This document shows positions 34,732 to 46,682 of a stretch of DNA of 64,000 bases, in pieces (the first letter of the stretch is position 1; each line of letters starts with the position of its first letter). The stretch comes from Chelydra serpentina. Lineage: Eukaryota; Chordata; Testudines; Chelydridae. The stretch lies in the NCBI GenBank assembly GCA_037349315.1, contig JBAIAC010000006.1, positions 16,651,501 to 16,715,500 on the forward strand, read 5' to 3'. A program made the position numbers and the translations under genes. A model generated the notes under the pieces. That model made no database searches. It had not been told where the DNA came from and was given only the letters and a program-made list of their open reading frames with translations.

Positions 34732-35660
34732 TATGAAGAAAATGTTGAAGTGGCTGATGGATTGCCAACAACAGGCACCCCAACAGCAACAGAACCAGTT
34801 GTTTCAACAAATGGCTGCTCAGCAACAAGAGAATCAGCACAGCAGCAGCAGCTCATGGTCTAGCAAGTGGTGACCCTTTCAAAGCCACAATGGACCATTA
34901 CAAACCCAGCTGTAGGTCCCCCTAGTGCCATTCCTTGTCACTTTTGAGTGGGCTGCCTCTGTAGCGTGGTGGCCACCCGAGCACCAGGCTCAAGCCATGA
35001 TGCTGTGGCTGCACAAAACTAAATACGGGTCAAGGCAGCCATCTCAGATGTTTTCAACATCATGGACAAAATGCACCAGCAGTGCTTTTGCCAGGAGAGA
35101 TACCCTCCTGGGACTTGACCTCAAACAGTGGCCGAAAGCATTAAGGTGCATTGTTGGCATTGGCTCGAACCTGAAAAATGTACCAGGGAGCAGGTGACGG
35201 TGCAGATTTTTCTGGAGCAGTTAAAACACAGATCCCTCCCACTTGGGGATCGAGCGGGTGCTGCAACAGACCTGAGGCATTAACCAATGCAGTGACCATA
35301 ACAGAGAATTATATGGCTTCTGCAAATTCATCCACTGAAACATTGAGGCCATAAAGTGCTTATCTCAGGGGAGTGCCACAGATGAGGTGAGGAGAGCAGC
35401 CTCCAGGAAATTGTATGCCTGAACCAGGCCCGCTACCGGCCATGGAGGCCTGGTCTTACATGGACCAAAAGAACAAGGAACAGCCTGACATCAAGGAAGG
35501 GCCCAATTCCCCCTCAGGAGAACAGTGGGTTGGGACGGGGTTCTTTGACAGGTGGCTGCTTTGCATGTGGACAGTGGGGTCATTTCCAGTGTGACTGACC
35601 CTTCATGGACTGCAACTATGTGCTGGCATGAACAGCTGACACCAAGGGTTGGAGGAGAGG
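34732..35660 (+). pseudogene. Gypsy gag remnant with SCAN-like region and zinc knuckle
   Basis: It opens with a Gln-rich segment (34770-34860), followed by a capsid-like stretch (FLVTFEWAA..WPPE at ~34930-34975). Next, at ~35180-35320, comes a segment with EQVTVQIFLEQL, then LP and 'ITENYM', which follows the order of SCAN-domain helices. It ends with a CCHC-type zinc knuckle (CFACGQWGHF at 35557-35586). Known: the SCAN domain of amniote zinc-finger proteins was derived from the gag capsid of Gmr1-like Gypsy elements. The frame is broken by several stops and shifts; no functional protein is possible. Confidence 0.7.
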
Positions 35661-35779
35661 CCTGGCAAAAATGTTAGTCTCAATACAGGTAAAAGGGAGG
35701 AGATGCTAGGAGTAATAGACTCAGACTACAGACTAATATTGGTTGAAAAATAGCTAGCAGTCCCTGGGAGCACCCGTGG

Positions 35780-35945
35780 AACCACCATCTTTTTCCAATC
35801 TATGCATGGGGATGTAAGCCCATATCCCATGAGGGTAATATAGTTGATAGTGGGCAACCACTCAGGGACTGTCTCAGCAGGCTTTGCCCCCATTTTAGCT
35901 TACCTGGTAATTCTCAGCGAGGTTTGGAAGTATTCCAAGGAGATC
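35780..35945 (+). pseudogene. Protease-adjacent pol remnant
   Basis: The translation shows a decayed segment in the place and style of the C-terminal part of a Gypsy protease (GDVSPYPM, then 'APILAYLVILSEVW', comparable to the family's Pro-Val-Leu-Leu-Gly region). I do not see the catalytic Asp-Ser/Thr-Gly. A weak call, supported mainly by its position between gag and integrase. Confidence 0.45.
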
Positions 35946-36241
35946 ATAAAATCATGGGGTGACTGAACCCTGAAGGGGTTAATTCACACGTAGAGACCTC
36001 TAATTTACAGATACCTGAAGAGCTGGTGAGGACTGGCAAGAGAGAAGATCCCAAAGAAGGGATCTCCTGACAGACACAGAACTCCCCAGGCAACCAGGAA
36101 AACAGGAGTCTTGGGCACTTTGGGCTTAGACTTGTTGGTGGCATATATGGACTTTGTAGATGAACTGAAGAGTGACCAAGCCTAAGCAGGGCATATGAAC
36201 AAGTCACCTATGTGAATGATTAAGAGATCAACCAACAACAG

Positions 36242-37060
36242 ATGAAACAGTGGTCCCTGTTAGAATTTAGAAAAGAGAGGCTGTACCATGTAGTGAGAGA
36301 CCTCCACCTGCAAACCCAAGAAGTGAGGGTGCCACTCTGGGTCCCAAGAAATTTCTGCCAGGAGATATTGCAGCTGGCCCATGCAGTACTTTGCAGGGGA
36401 CACTTGGGGCAACAGATGACTCCTGAAAAGGTGACACACAAGTTTTAGTGGCTGAGCGTACATAAGGAAATTAAAGACAACTGTGCATTATGCCCTGAGT
36501 GCCAGTGAGGGGGGCCCAAGTCGACCACAAAGGCCTCTCTCTTGGTAGTGGGAGTAACCTTTGAAAGGATTGGTATGGACCCTGATAGGGTTGCTGGAAA
36601 AAAGCTCAGCCAGATACCACCACATCTTGGCAATATTGGATTATGCCATGTGGTATCCTGGAACCAACCCCCTCCACTCAACAACTCATCTGAACTGATG
36701 AAAGTCTTTGCTCAAGTAAGAATCCCGAAGGAGATATTAACTGACTAAGTGACCAATGTTATGTAACAGTTAATGAAGGCGTTGTACAACTTGTTGAAGA
36801 TCAAACCCTAGAAGACATTGTTTTATTACCCCCAAATGAATAGGCTGGTGGAACGTTTCAATAAGCTGCTGAAAGAGGTGAAGTAAGAACGTTTTTGGCC
36901 TCAGATCCCCATCACTGGGACTGATTGCTCCCGCCTCTTCTATTTGCCACAGGCATCTGAAGGGTTCTCCCCTATTTGATCTACTATATGGAAGGCACCC
37001 CTGTGGGATCCTATTTCTCCGACATGAAGCATGGGGGGAGCAAGGCCCCAAAACAACCAA
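36242..37060 (+). pseudogene. Gypsy integrase remnant (upstream of RT)
   Basis: An H2C2 zinc-binding module is visible: AHAVLCRGHLG near 36377-36409 supplies the histidines, and CALCPEC near 36484-36504 the cysteines after an in-frame stop. The core follows in pieces (VTFERIGMD at ~36550; the block with YYPQMNRLVERFNKLLKEV at 36820-36882, which corresponds to the last catalytic Glu region). Several nonsense codons are present. The order integrase, then GPY/F-like linker, then RT is directly visible. Inactive. Confidence 0.8.
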
Positions 37061-37199
37061 TGTGGAGCAATATGTGCTCCATCTGAGTGAAGACTTGAAG
37101 ATTCCGGGGACTTCAGTGAAGAAGAACTTACTGAAGTCTCAGCAGAACCAGGAATAAGCCTACAATAAAGGGGCCAGGTTGTGAGAATTCCAGCCTAGG

Positions 37200-37385
37200 C
37201 ATAGGGTGTTATTATTACTGTCAACCTTGGAATAAAAATTGTTGGTCAGGTAGCAAGGGCCCTTTGAGGTAGTGAAATGAGTAGGGCTGGTCAATTATGA
37301 AATTAATGAGCTATAGAGGAGAAAGCAAACACAAATATATTACTTAAATCTGCTGAATGCCTGGAAGGACCAAAAAGTTTCTCCT
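37200..37385 (+). pseudogene. GPY/F-like chromatin-linker region between IN and RT
   Basis: The segment reads LLVR-QGPFEVVK, VGLVNYEI and QIYYLNLLNAWKDQ with two stops. This is the usual C-terminal module of Gypsy integrases (GPF.V..... Y.V / HVN.LK pattern). Its place directly before the RT confirms that the integrase is upstream of the polymerase in one element, and not two elements placed side by side. Confidence 0.7.
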
Positions 37386-37519
37386 TATCATGCCTTTCCC
37401 ACCTGAGCCTAAGCTTGGCCCACGGGCACCCATAACCTATGATCCAGGACCAGTGCGCATGGGAGAAGAACTATGGCCCAATTAGAAATAGCAAATACAA
37501 TGATTAGTTGAAGCTTTTC

Positions 37520-38310
37520 CCTGTGTGTTCTCATTCTTGTCAGGATGGACCCACCTAGCCTATCATCATGTGGACACCAAGCCAGGGAAAAAAGTCCATG
37601 AAAATCTATGGCCCCTCCCATGGAAAATGTGGGAGTCAGTTCACCAAGAACTACAGGCCATGGACGTAGGGATTGTTGAAAAGTCTTATAGTGAATGGAG
37701 GAGTCCCACTGTATTTGTGCCAAAGCCTGATGGGTCAACCTGATTTTGCATTGATGCTAGGAAAGTAAATGCAGCATCAAAATGCAATGTGTACCCTTTG
37801 CCTAGAGTGGACGAGATGCTGGAGAGACTAGAAGCCATCAAATACCCTCGACCTAACAGAAGAGGATTGGCAGATCCCTTTGATGACCGAGTTACAAGAA
37901 AAAAACGTGTTTCCACCCCTTTCGGGTGTTTGGTGTCCATAGGGCTGCAGCCACCTTCCAACAACTAATGAACTGGGTACTGCAGCATCATGGACAATAT
38001 GCTGTGGTGTTCATTGACGACATCATGATTTACAGCCCTGACTGGAACAAACACATAAGGCATGTCACCGCAGTCCTACAGGACCTCAAGGAACAGGGGC
38101 CAATGGCCAACACAGCCAAATGGCTGGCCAGCCAGGAAGTGAGTTATCCGTGCTATACATTGGGGAATGGAAAATTATGGCCTATGGTCAGCAATGGTCA
38201 GCAAAGTTCAAGCCTTAATGCAATGTCCTGTCCCAACCACAACCCAACCACAACCAGCTATTACAGGCATGTGCTGAACTTTGCCATGATTGTGGTACCT
38301 CTGATGGAGT
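37520..38310 (+). pseudogene. Gypsy reverse transcriptase remnant
   Basis: Motifs in order: WRSPTVFVPKPDGST (~37695-37740), CIDARKVN (after a stop), YPLPRVDEML (~37790), then a damaged motif A region, GVHRAAATFQQLMN (~37930-37970) and the catalytic box FIDDIMIYS (~38013-38039, the F/YxDD type). After ~38090 the frame shifts repeatedly. Clearly homologous to Ty3/Gypsy RT; inactive. Confidence 0.85.
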
Positions 38311-38359
38311 CAGGAACCAGTCCTTTTCCACCCAGATTTTTCAAGGCAACACATCCCAG

Positions 38360-38740
38360 AGACAGATGCTTCTGAGTAGGCCTTGGGGCCATACTGTCTC
38401 AGAATGTTGACAGAAAAGAACACCCAGTCCTCCACCTCAGTAGGAAATTGTTCCCCTGAGCAATATCCTACTCTGTCATTGATAAGGAGGATCTGGCAGT
38501 AAAGTGGGCCATGGATGCCTTACAGTATTATTTGTTGGGGAATCCTTTCCTCCTAGTGACAGATGATGAACCCCTCCACTCGCTAAACTGAATGAAAGAC
38601 TACAACTCCAGGATTATATGGCGGTACCTCTCCTTGCAACCGTACAGTCTCCAAATACTCCACCGGGCAGGGAAGGGCCACAAGAATGTGGATTTCTTTT
38701 CACATGAAGGGGAAGAACAAGGACCCCAGAGTATCACCCT
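38360..38740 (+). pseudogene. Gypsy RNase H remnant
   Basis: Segments in order: LGAILSQ-like start, 'HPVLHLSRKLFP' (~38420-38455), 'ISYSVIDKEDLAVKWAMDAL' (~38465-38525), 'YYLLGNPFLLVTDD' (~38527-38568) and 'RYLSLQPYSLQILHRAGKGH' (~38620-38680). Stops lie at 38459 and 38590. It is followed by the probable 3' LTR at 38758. Confidence 0.8.
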
Positions 38741-38757
38741 GGCTCTGGGTCTGAGGG

Positions 38758-38888
38758 TGAGGGTGTGTGATGGTGTGTATAAACACCACACTGGGAAAGA
38801 AGGGGTTAGGGAGTAGTTCTTGGCTCAGGTGGCTTGGCCCTGCTGCACCTGCACTATGCAATACCACTGGTAAGCGCAGCCCATCACA
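38758..38888 (+). repeat. Probable shortened 3' LTR of the Gypsy element
   Basis: The start is similar to 31484 (both have TGTGAT followed by TATAAAC(A/C)CC and 'ccacattggga'/'ccacactggga'). The end GCAGCCCATCACA matches the sequence at 34590-34602 that closes the 5' LTR. It is 131 bp against some 770 bp for the 5' LTR without its insert, so an internal deletion is likely, or my boundaries are off. Confidence 0.55.
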
Positions 38889-38894
38889 GGCATC

Positions 38895-40795
38895 AATGGG
38901 TACAGGTATGCCTGTCCATGCCCCCCTTTTCTCCTGAGAATACTCTCTATAAGGGGCCGCCATGCTGGCCCTACACCACATATGGATTCCCCCTAAGTAG
39001 AGAGATTTCTGAGAGGGCTGGATTCATTGGGTTTCTAGATGCTTTGTGCCCCCGTAACAGCACAAAGCAGCTGGAGTAGACCTAACCCCGACATGAAAAT
39101 TTGCAAAATTAATGGAAGCCAGATCGCCGTTCTGATCTGACAGTCTAATTCAGATGTGTAGGATGAGGCAGATAAAACACACAGATGTGCAGACACACTT
39201 GGTGAGAAGATCAGCAGTGAAAGGTTTTGTGAAAGAAGACTATGAAGAGGGATTTGAAGATGGGGATGGTACTAGGCACACAGGAAAAGGGCGATAGTTC
39301 CAAGAGTAATGGGTGGCATGAAAGACGTGATCAAATGGGAGAAATTGACTAAAGGAGTCCCACAGCTGTAAAGGCTGAGAGTCCTATTCAATAAAATTAT
39401 GTGATTCAGCAGAGTATCAGCAATGAGTGGCCACAGAAACGAGTCTTTTCATATAGGAAATTTACTGGAATTAAAAAGCAATTGCTTCTGAATATCTATG
39501 CAGGTATTATTCTGCAGCTTTCATTAAGAGTGGAAATGAGGGCAAATAAGCATATGCAGTTTCAGGCCAAACAAGACTGGAAGCTGCTCATGCTTACACC
39601 ATACAGTGCCAGATTATTTACTGAAGAAGCTGCCAACACTGTGAGTAAATACATCCAGTCTGCACATTCTAGTCAATTTAGGATCAAACCCATTTAGCAT
39701 CCTCTTCTACAGAGACCCACACACCTGCACAACATTTGGCTTTATCAAAACAGTTTGCCCATTTAAACTAAAGGAGGTGGAGGAAGCTCCGGGTCCTTAT
39801 GTGTGGACCCCTGGCTTTTTATTAACTATTACAGAGACACTGACAATTAGCCTAGACCCCTTCAGCATCGAAATTACCTATCTCCCACTAAAATGGTGGC
39901 ATTGAAAAAATAATTAGCACCTACCTGCTATTTCAGTGTGAAGCACAGCCAAGGAATATAATCATCATCACAAATCTTCCAGAGCTGCTTGGCAAAGATC
40001 TAGTCACTTTTGCTTTCAGCAGGCGTGTCCTTTTAAAAAATACCCCAAAAACAAATAAACCTCAAGAACTTAATCTGACATTAGCTGCAGATGGCAGACA
40101 AAGCAATTCAAGTTTAATCTTTGAGCTCTCATATGCCAAGTTCAAATCCCCCCGTCTGTAAATTTCTCTTCTCCTATATTTCATAAAAATAAAAGTGTTC
40201 TCTTACCATGAAGTCTCCTTGCAATACCAGCTGCTAAGAGAATACACTTAAAAGTAAAAATGTTGTCATTGTGAAATAAGATATATTTAATTAAATAAAA
40301 TAGAAAAGCTAAGTGCTATTACAAGAACATAAAACTGTAAGGCACAAGATAAAACTAAATTACTACAAGGCAGCTCAATTCAATCTAATCCTTGAAGATA
40401 AAGACAGAGCCAGAAAATTGCAGGTATTGTCAAATCAACATAAGCCCTAAGCAAATATTAACTAGGGATATATAAACTGATTTATAATAAATACAAGTAT
40501 GAATGCTAGGATTAGTTAAGGAAATGCAAACAGAACCACATTAGGGTGTAAAATACTCCAGTTTTGCTCTGTGAACAAAATGGGAAGTGTACACTAGGAA
40601 GCACCATTTGCTTTAGTTACATTTTCACATTACCTAATTTGAGAAGATCTTGAGAAAAAAATGGATGAGAGAGAAAATATGGCATATTTCTGTCTAATAA
40701 TTTTGAATAAAACTCAATGATGAGTTTCTTAACATATAAAATGAAGTTTTCTGTCTGGTCTATTGTAGTCATTTGTTCTATTGTAGGTTTAGTTG
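38895..40795. other. Stretch without recognised gene
   Basis: 38895-39080 may still be repeat-derived. The rest has no recognised feature; the frame at 39401-39697 (98 codons) has no motif. Confidence 0.4.
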
Positions 40796-40799
40796 CTAA

Positions 40800-41082
40800 G
40801 GCCTTGTCTACACTACCGGGGTAAGTTGACCTAAGTTACACTACTCCAGCTACGTGAATAATGTAGCAGGAGTCGACTAGCTTAGGTCGACTTACTGTGG
40901 TGTCTACACCGCGCTGCGTCAACGGGAGACACTCTCCCGCCAACTTACCTTAATGTTTTTGTACCGGAGTTGACGGGAAAGTGCTCTGCGGTCAATTTAG
41001 TGCCTCTTCACTAGACTCGCTAAATTGACCCCTGCTGCATCGAACACAGCAGCACTGATCCCTGGTAAGTGTAGACATGGCC
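40800..41082. mobile_element. Harbinger-type MITE with perfect TAA duplication
   Basis: A 283-bp element flanked by TAA (40797-40799 and 41083-41085). Termini GGCCTTGTCTACACTAC and the complement of GTGTAGACATGGCC form inverted repeats. A subterminal hairpin at 40821-40894 has the loop TGAATAA at 40855-40861, the complement of the TTATTCA loop in the other two MITEs. The 3-bp TAA duplication is that of PIF/Harbinger elements. Confidence 0.88.
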
Positions 41083-41089
41083 TAAATTA

Positions 41090-42140
41090 TTGTGACTGCA
41101 TGATTACACTGACTGATCCAAACACAAGTTAGATCCTCAGATGGTATAAATAGGTGCAGCTCCAGTTACTTAAATGAGCATCAGGCCTATACTTTTGTAT
41201 GATACTAATAAAGATTTATTTAGAATTTTAAACAGATACCATACTCGCTGCCTTACAAGGTCTTTCTTAAGAAGGCAATAGAATACAAGGTTTTGTATCT
41301 GTAGAAACTAATGGTTATATCCTACAATAATTTATACATATGAGTAACTGTTGTATACATTCACACTAAGTAAGTGAGGGCAGCCAATTCAGCACCTTTT
41401 GGGCCAATCCAAAACCCACTGGAGTCAACAGGAATCTTTCTTTGGCTTCAATGGGTTTTGAATTAAGTCCTAGTTCATGGGACAAAATAAGCCATTTTGA
41501 ACAAGAATTCTGTCCCTCTACATTTGAGTTTTTAACCAATCTGTCCTTTTTTATTTCCATTTTTGTTCCCTATTGAAAAGTAAAGCTGGTATACTGTGGG
41601 CTTCAGTGGCCTTCTTTGGTAGCTTTTTTCAACTCACACACAAAACACTATGCTAAAAGAACATTAAGGCTGCAAAGTCAAGGGCAGAAAAATTAGGGCC
41701 TAGATCCACACATTGAACAATGAGGATAAAACAAACAAAACATTAAATAGCTGCTCATTAAGTGAGCACTGTCTGTCCTATGCACTGAATGAGGCAGGAG
41801 TTGTTTGGAAACAAATAGTATGTGCTCATGTAATTAAAGACTGTAATATAATGAGTATGCAGAAAGTGGGCAAATCAAAGTTGCATATGCAGGGAACCTT
41901 AATTCTGGAATGTCCTAACTTTTGAGTGGTTGATTTGCAACCTTAATAGTCTTCTTCTGCTTAGCTTTTTGTGTGTAATTTCCTAGGTTTAAAAAAAAAA
42001 GGCAAAGTGAAAGAAAAGAAATTCCACCATAGAAACATGGTTCATCAGCCGGGTTGGAACTTTTAGATCAACCACACAGACCTCCACCATTTGTGCTAAT
42101 GGAGTAAGTGATAGCATGTGGACCAGCAATAGGGAGATGA
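41090..42140. other. Stretch without recognised gene
   Basis: Nothing recognised. Confidence 0.4.
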
Positions 42141-42164
42141 GATACATACTTTGCAGTGGGTTTC

Positions 42165-43297
42165 ACGAATATCTGCTGACAGCCGAGGAATCATGAGGAA
42201 TTTGGGGTTCCACTACAGACTATGGAGGGGAGAGTATTTTAATGCGCACAGACTCTTCTGCTTTCTGGCCCGAACTTCACCCCTTCCATCCATTGACTCC
42301 CACCTGTCCCTGTCCACGTCTTCCCCACAAAGTCCCATTTTCACTGAATACCCAGTTCCAGTCTCCACACTTCTGGCTTCTCATCCCAGCCATTTTCATT
42401 CTTCTTCCCCCGCCACTATTAGCCTCCCCCTTCAGGTTCCCTCAACTCCCAGTCTCCTTGCCAAGCCAGGCTCAGTACTCACCTCCATCCAAGCTATCTC
42501 ATCCCTTCTCCTCCCCCCCTCTTCCCACACTGACTCCCAATCTGTCTCTCTCTCTGGGCTCCTCCTGCCTGGTTCCTTGCCCTGGTCTCTTTCCCCATCC
42601 AGTCTCTGTACTATTCTTGTCCCCAGCTCCTTGTCAGCTGTGTCTCTCCTTTCTCTTGCCCACTCGACCTCACTGGTTCCAAGTCCCCGTCTCCACTCCA
42701 CTCCCAGCTTCTCATCCTATTTCAGTGTCACCCCTGCCCCCTCCCCCAGCCTCTCTACCAGCTCCCAGTTCCAGTCTCCCTTCTTTATGGCTCCCAGTCT
42801 GAGTGTCCTTGTCTAACTGATCCCAGTGTCTCCCTGCCAACTCCCAGTCCCAGTTTCTCTCCCCACCCCCTCCTGCGTGATTCTTACCAGACTTCTTTTC
42901 CCAATATACTTCTTTCCCTCCCCCTGGTCTGGTTTTGTCTCCTCTTCATTTGAATCTAATGGCTTCCCTCACTGTGCTGTTTGGGTGCCAAGAAGGGAGG
43001 GGTCGTTGAGAACACAGGAGAGACAGGTTTGCAGTGCCTGACCAGGGCATATACATGCTAGAGCATTTCAAAGAAAGTGTCTCAAGAATTTTTTAGCGTG
43101 AGCAAAACAACGTGTTTCCCCGCCACACACCTTGTTCTTGGAAACAGCTGAACCATTTTGGCTGAACATTTTCAGAAAGATTTAACCTGGGGGCAGACTC
43201 CTGGCATGGGAAATTCCAGCCTAAATCATTAAAGTCTGACAAAGTTATAAGCTACTGAAAACAGGGCCTTATAACAGGAAGTGTTGGACAATCTTAA
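42165..43297 (-). repeat. Unclassified dispersed repeat 'R', minus copy
   Basis: The inverted partner of 22072-22985. The middle (42270-42880) is a pyrimidine-rich tract on the plus strand made of degenerate 'ctcccagtctc'-type units. It generates two long overlapping Ser/Pro/Leu-rich frames (221 and 186 codons) that I regard as artefacts. The outer parts match the plus copy and are not low complexity, so this is a real repeat family. Confidence 0.6.
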
Positions 43298-43299
43298 TA

Positions 43300-43745
43300 A
43301 TAGATGGCACTACCAGCTCCGCCTATACAATACGTTTGCCTGAATTGTGTTTAGTCTTAGTTTCATTATTCGTAGGTTATGACTCCAGGTTGATTCTGCC
43401 TCTCACTAGTAAAACCATTTTGTGTCATTCCACCTTTAAGCATATTTTGAATACTGTCTGGGAGGTGATCTCAAAGATTTCCCTGCTGCTGCAAAAGAGC
43501 TCAAGCTTTTTAACCTTCCTTCAGCAGATATATTCTGGAGGCCTGGTGTCAATGTAGTTTAACCTATATGTGATTTGCTGCTCCAAGGCAAAAAAGATCC
43601 TTCCCAGGAAGAGATGACTGACTGAAAATGAGCACACTAGATGACTGAAATCTAACTGATCTTTTGTACAACTATTTCACTTCTTTTTGACTGATATTAT
43701 ATTCTCTCCCAACCCCCACATTATCCTATTAGGGTTCTTTTTAAC
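43300..43745. other. Stretch without recognised gene
   Basis: Nothing recognised. Confidence 0.4.
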
Positions 43746-43749
43746 TACA

Positions 43750-44075
<326 letters not shown>

Positions 44076-44639
44076 TTATGGTATTTCTGGTTAATCCAAA
44101 GAAGAAACAGTCTGCTAACAAAGAAAAATGTTCACACGGGTTATTTTTGGCATCATTCTTAAACAAAACAGAACAAAACAAAAAACAAAAACAAACATAG
44201 CAAACTGCATAACCAGTAGATAAAATGAATGGATTCATTTTTGTATTCCTCTGTGAGATTATTATCTGTGCAGCTTTGCAGTTACATGGAGACTACCTGC
44301 GTCGTTTTGTCCCAATTACTCAGTGCAAAGTTGGAGGCTTTCTGAGCTGCAGTACATCTACTTTGATGTTGCACTTACACATCCCTGACTCAAATATGAG
44401 GTGTCAGAACAGGGTTAGAGTAACTGGATGCATATCAGAATGGTGTGAATAGAACCAGTGCAGCACCTGTATGGATACCCCTGATATTAATTTCCAAAGC
44501 AGATGATGGAAAGGTGAGAGAGAATTAGCAAAACAGCTATAATTGGATCACCATGAAAGCTCACATGTTATTTCATTAACTCCATTTTCCCTCTTTAGAT
44601 AGACTGGTGTTACCACCATTAACCCCAGAAGAATACTAC

Positions 44640-44925
44640 TATGTGCTAGCCAGACTGTAAGCTCTTTGGGGCAGTGGCCATGTCTACCTGTGTGTTTGCA
44701 CAGTGCTGAGTACAATGTGGCGTTGATCCTGTCTGATGCCTCTGGGTGCGAGCACAATAATAATAGATCCTAAGATCTCAAAGCATTTTATAAATATTTG
44801 ATGATTGTCTCACAACACCTCTGTGAGCTAGGTAAGTTTTGCATTTTACAGATAGGTAAACAGAGGATTTAAACTACAGGCCTTAGGACATACAGCAAGC
44901 CAGGAGCAGACATGGGAAAAACAGA
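44640..44925. repeat. MIR/L2-type tail and CORE-SINE remnant
   Basis: 44655-44765 holds 'tgtaagctctttggggcagt' and 'cacagtgctgagtacaatgt'. 44765-44925 holds a plus-strand MIR-like core in the order 'acctctgtgagctaggtaag', 'cattttacagataggtaaac' and 'acatacagcaagccaggagc'. Both are old. Confidence 0.6.
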
Positions 44926-44931
44926 ATGTCA

Positions 44932-44985
44932 TAGATTCATACATTTTATCTGGTCAGAAGGGACCATTAGATCATGATAGATATA
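44932..44985 (-). mobile_element. CR1 3' tail fragment
   Basis: 'atagattcatacattttatc' followed by 'ggtcagaagggaccattaga' is the complement of a CR1-group 3' end, as at 26690. Only ~50 bp, directly abutting a plus-strand CR1. Confidence 0.6.
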
Positions 44986-45905
44986 AAGGTAGTAGTGTTG
45001 ATGTAATATACTTAGACGCCTGTAAGATATTTGACTTGGTACTGCACAACATTTTTACTAAAAAAAGTAGAATGAGATAAAATTAACATGGCACACCTTA
45101 AATGGATTAAAAACTGGCCAACTGATAGGTCTCAAAATGTAACTGTAAACAGGGAATCATTATTGTATGGGTGCATTTCTAGTGGAGCCCTGCAGGGATT
45201 GGTTCTTGGCCCTACGCTGTTTAACATTTTTATCGATGACTTGGCTGAAAACCTAAAATTACCACTGATAAAATTTGCAGATGACATAAAATTGGGGGAT
45301 TGGTTAATAACGAAGAGGACAAGTCACTGATTCTGAGCGATATGGATCGTTTGGTAAGTTGGGTGCAAGCAGATAATACAGATGCAAGCAGATGGTAAAT
45401 TGGTAAGATGGTAAGTTGAGTGCAAGCAGATATAATATATATTTGAATATATACATCTAGGAACAAAAAACATAGTTCAGACTTATTGGATGGAGGACTC
45501 TATCCTGGGAAGCAGTGACTCTGAAAAAGATTTGGGGATTGTGGTGGATAATCAGCTGAACCTGAGCTCCAAGTGAGATGCTGTGACCAAAAGGGCCAAT
45601 ATGATCTTGGATGCATAAACAGGGGAATCTCGAGGAAAAATACAAAGATTATTTTACCTCTGTATTTGGCACTGGTGCAATTGCTGCTGGAGTGCTGTGT
45701 CCAGTTCTGAAGTCCACAGTTAGAAAGATGTTGATAAATTGGAGAGGGTTCAGAGAAGAGCCATTAGAATGATTAAAGGATTAGAAAACCTGCCTTACAG
45801 TGACAGACTCAAGGAACTCAATCTATTTAGCTTAACAAAGAGAAGGTTAAGGGATGGCTTGATTAAAGTCTACAGTACTTACATGATAAACAAATATTTG
45901 ATAGT
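44985..45905 (+). mobile_element. CR1-type LINE fragment
   Basis: It starts near RT motif A (VDVIYLDACKIFDLVLH-like, ~44995-45050) and continues with 'CISSGALQGLVLGPTLFNIF' (~45170-45230), the catalytic box KFADDIKLG (~45270-45297) and, after frameshifts, 'RVQRRAIRMIKGLENL' (~45745-45793). It ends before the usual 3' tail. Decayed. Confidence 0.85.
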
Positions 45906-45909
45906 GAAT

Positions 45910-46680
45910 TCTTCATTTTAGCAGAGAAAGGTATAACAAGATCCGGCTGCCCTGCCCAAAACATACTGCTGGGGAGGGTCGCGTGACTACTCTTGTGGCT
46001 TCCCTTTGCTTCCTTGTCAGAAAGTAATTTTTCTATGGGGAAGCAAAGAAATCGGCATAGATATAAATTCCTTGCATGCGCAGTGGCGCAGAATTCCCCC
46101 AGGAGTAAAATATGGAAATTTTGAATTGTTTAATAAATTAGCAAAAATTTTGAAAGAACTAAAAATTTTCTATACACTTTATTGTTTCCAAAAAAACCTT
46201 TTTTAAAAAAAAATAAATATGTGAACCATTTTGCCCAGCTGTTTTTTAGCCCTGGCTTGTCTCCTACTGCATTTGATGTCACCCTGTGCATTTGATGTTT
46301 CCCACCTATCTGATAACTATACCACTGAAATCTGAAATTCCAACATAGCCACTGCTTTGATGGATGGCAATAAAATGTTGTCCTGCCTGGCTCCACAAAA
46401 TTATTTTTGCTTTGGATCCCACCAATACTACAAAAAGGAAATGTTCTTCAGAACCTCTCCATGTGATCTTTTCTCTTTTCTTTTCAAAAATATTAACGAT
46501 AACAGCTGAAGTGGATTTGCACTGAGTGATGGGCTTACGACCTGTGATGTCACAAGCAAGAAGAAACCACAAGACTCTTAAAAGCATGGTTATAATAATC
46601 TTATATAGTCTTTTTTACCTCCTAAGCCCTATCCAAAGCTACAGAATTCTCACAGCATCTCTTTGAGACAGTTAAGATAG
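45910..46680. other. Stretch without recognised gene
   Basis: Nothing recognised. Confidence 0.4.
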
Positions 46681-46682
46681 AA

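Larger units (their letters stand above)
31484..38888 (+). mobile_element. Ty3/Gypsy retrotransposon, Gmr1-like order, nested and decayed
   Basis: An LTR retroelement with recognisable gag, a protease-adjacent region, integrase, then reverse transcriptase and RNase H. Integrase precedes RT, the Gmr1-like arrangement and not the usual Gypsy order. The 6-mer GGCATC is found directly before 31484 (31478-31483) and directly after 38888 (38889-38894), a candidate target duplication. The 5' LTR (from 31484) is split by a 2345-bp insertion (31989-34333). The probable 3' LTR (38758-38888) is much shortened but starts alike (TGAGGGTGTGTGATGG against TGGGGGTTGTGATTGG). Every coding part has stops and frameshifts. 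Confidence 0.82.

Noticed and set aside
34557..34863. Lys/Glu-rich and Phe/Leu/Ser-rich frames
   Set aside because: They are translations of the GAAA/GGAAA microsatellite joined to flanking gag remnant.
31484..38888. Infectious or complete endogenous retrovirus
   Set aside because: The domain order is that of a Gypsy-type retrotransposon, no envelope gene is visible, and every coding part is broken.
42151..42816. A 221-codon Ser/Pro-rich reading frame, with a second overlapping one of 186 codons
   Set aside because: It lies in a pyrimidine-rich degenerate tandem tract that is part of repeat family R (inverted partner at 22.1-23.0 kb). Two overlapping frames of the same biased composition are expected from such sequence.
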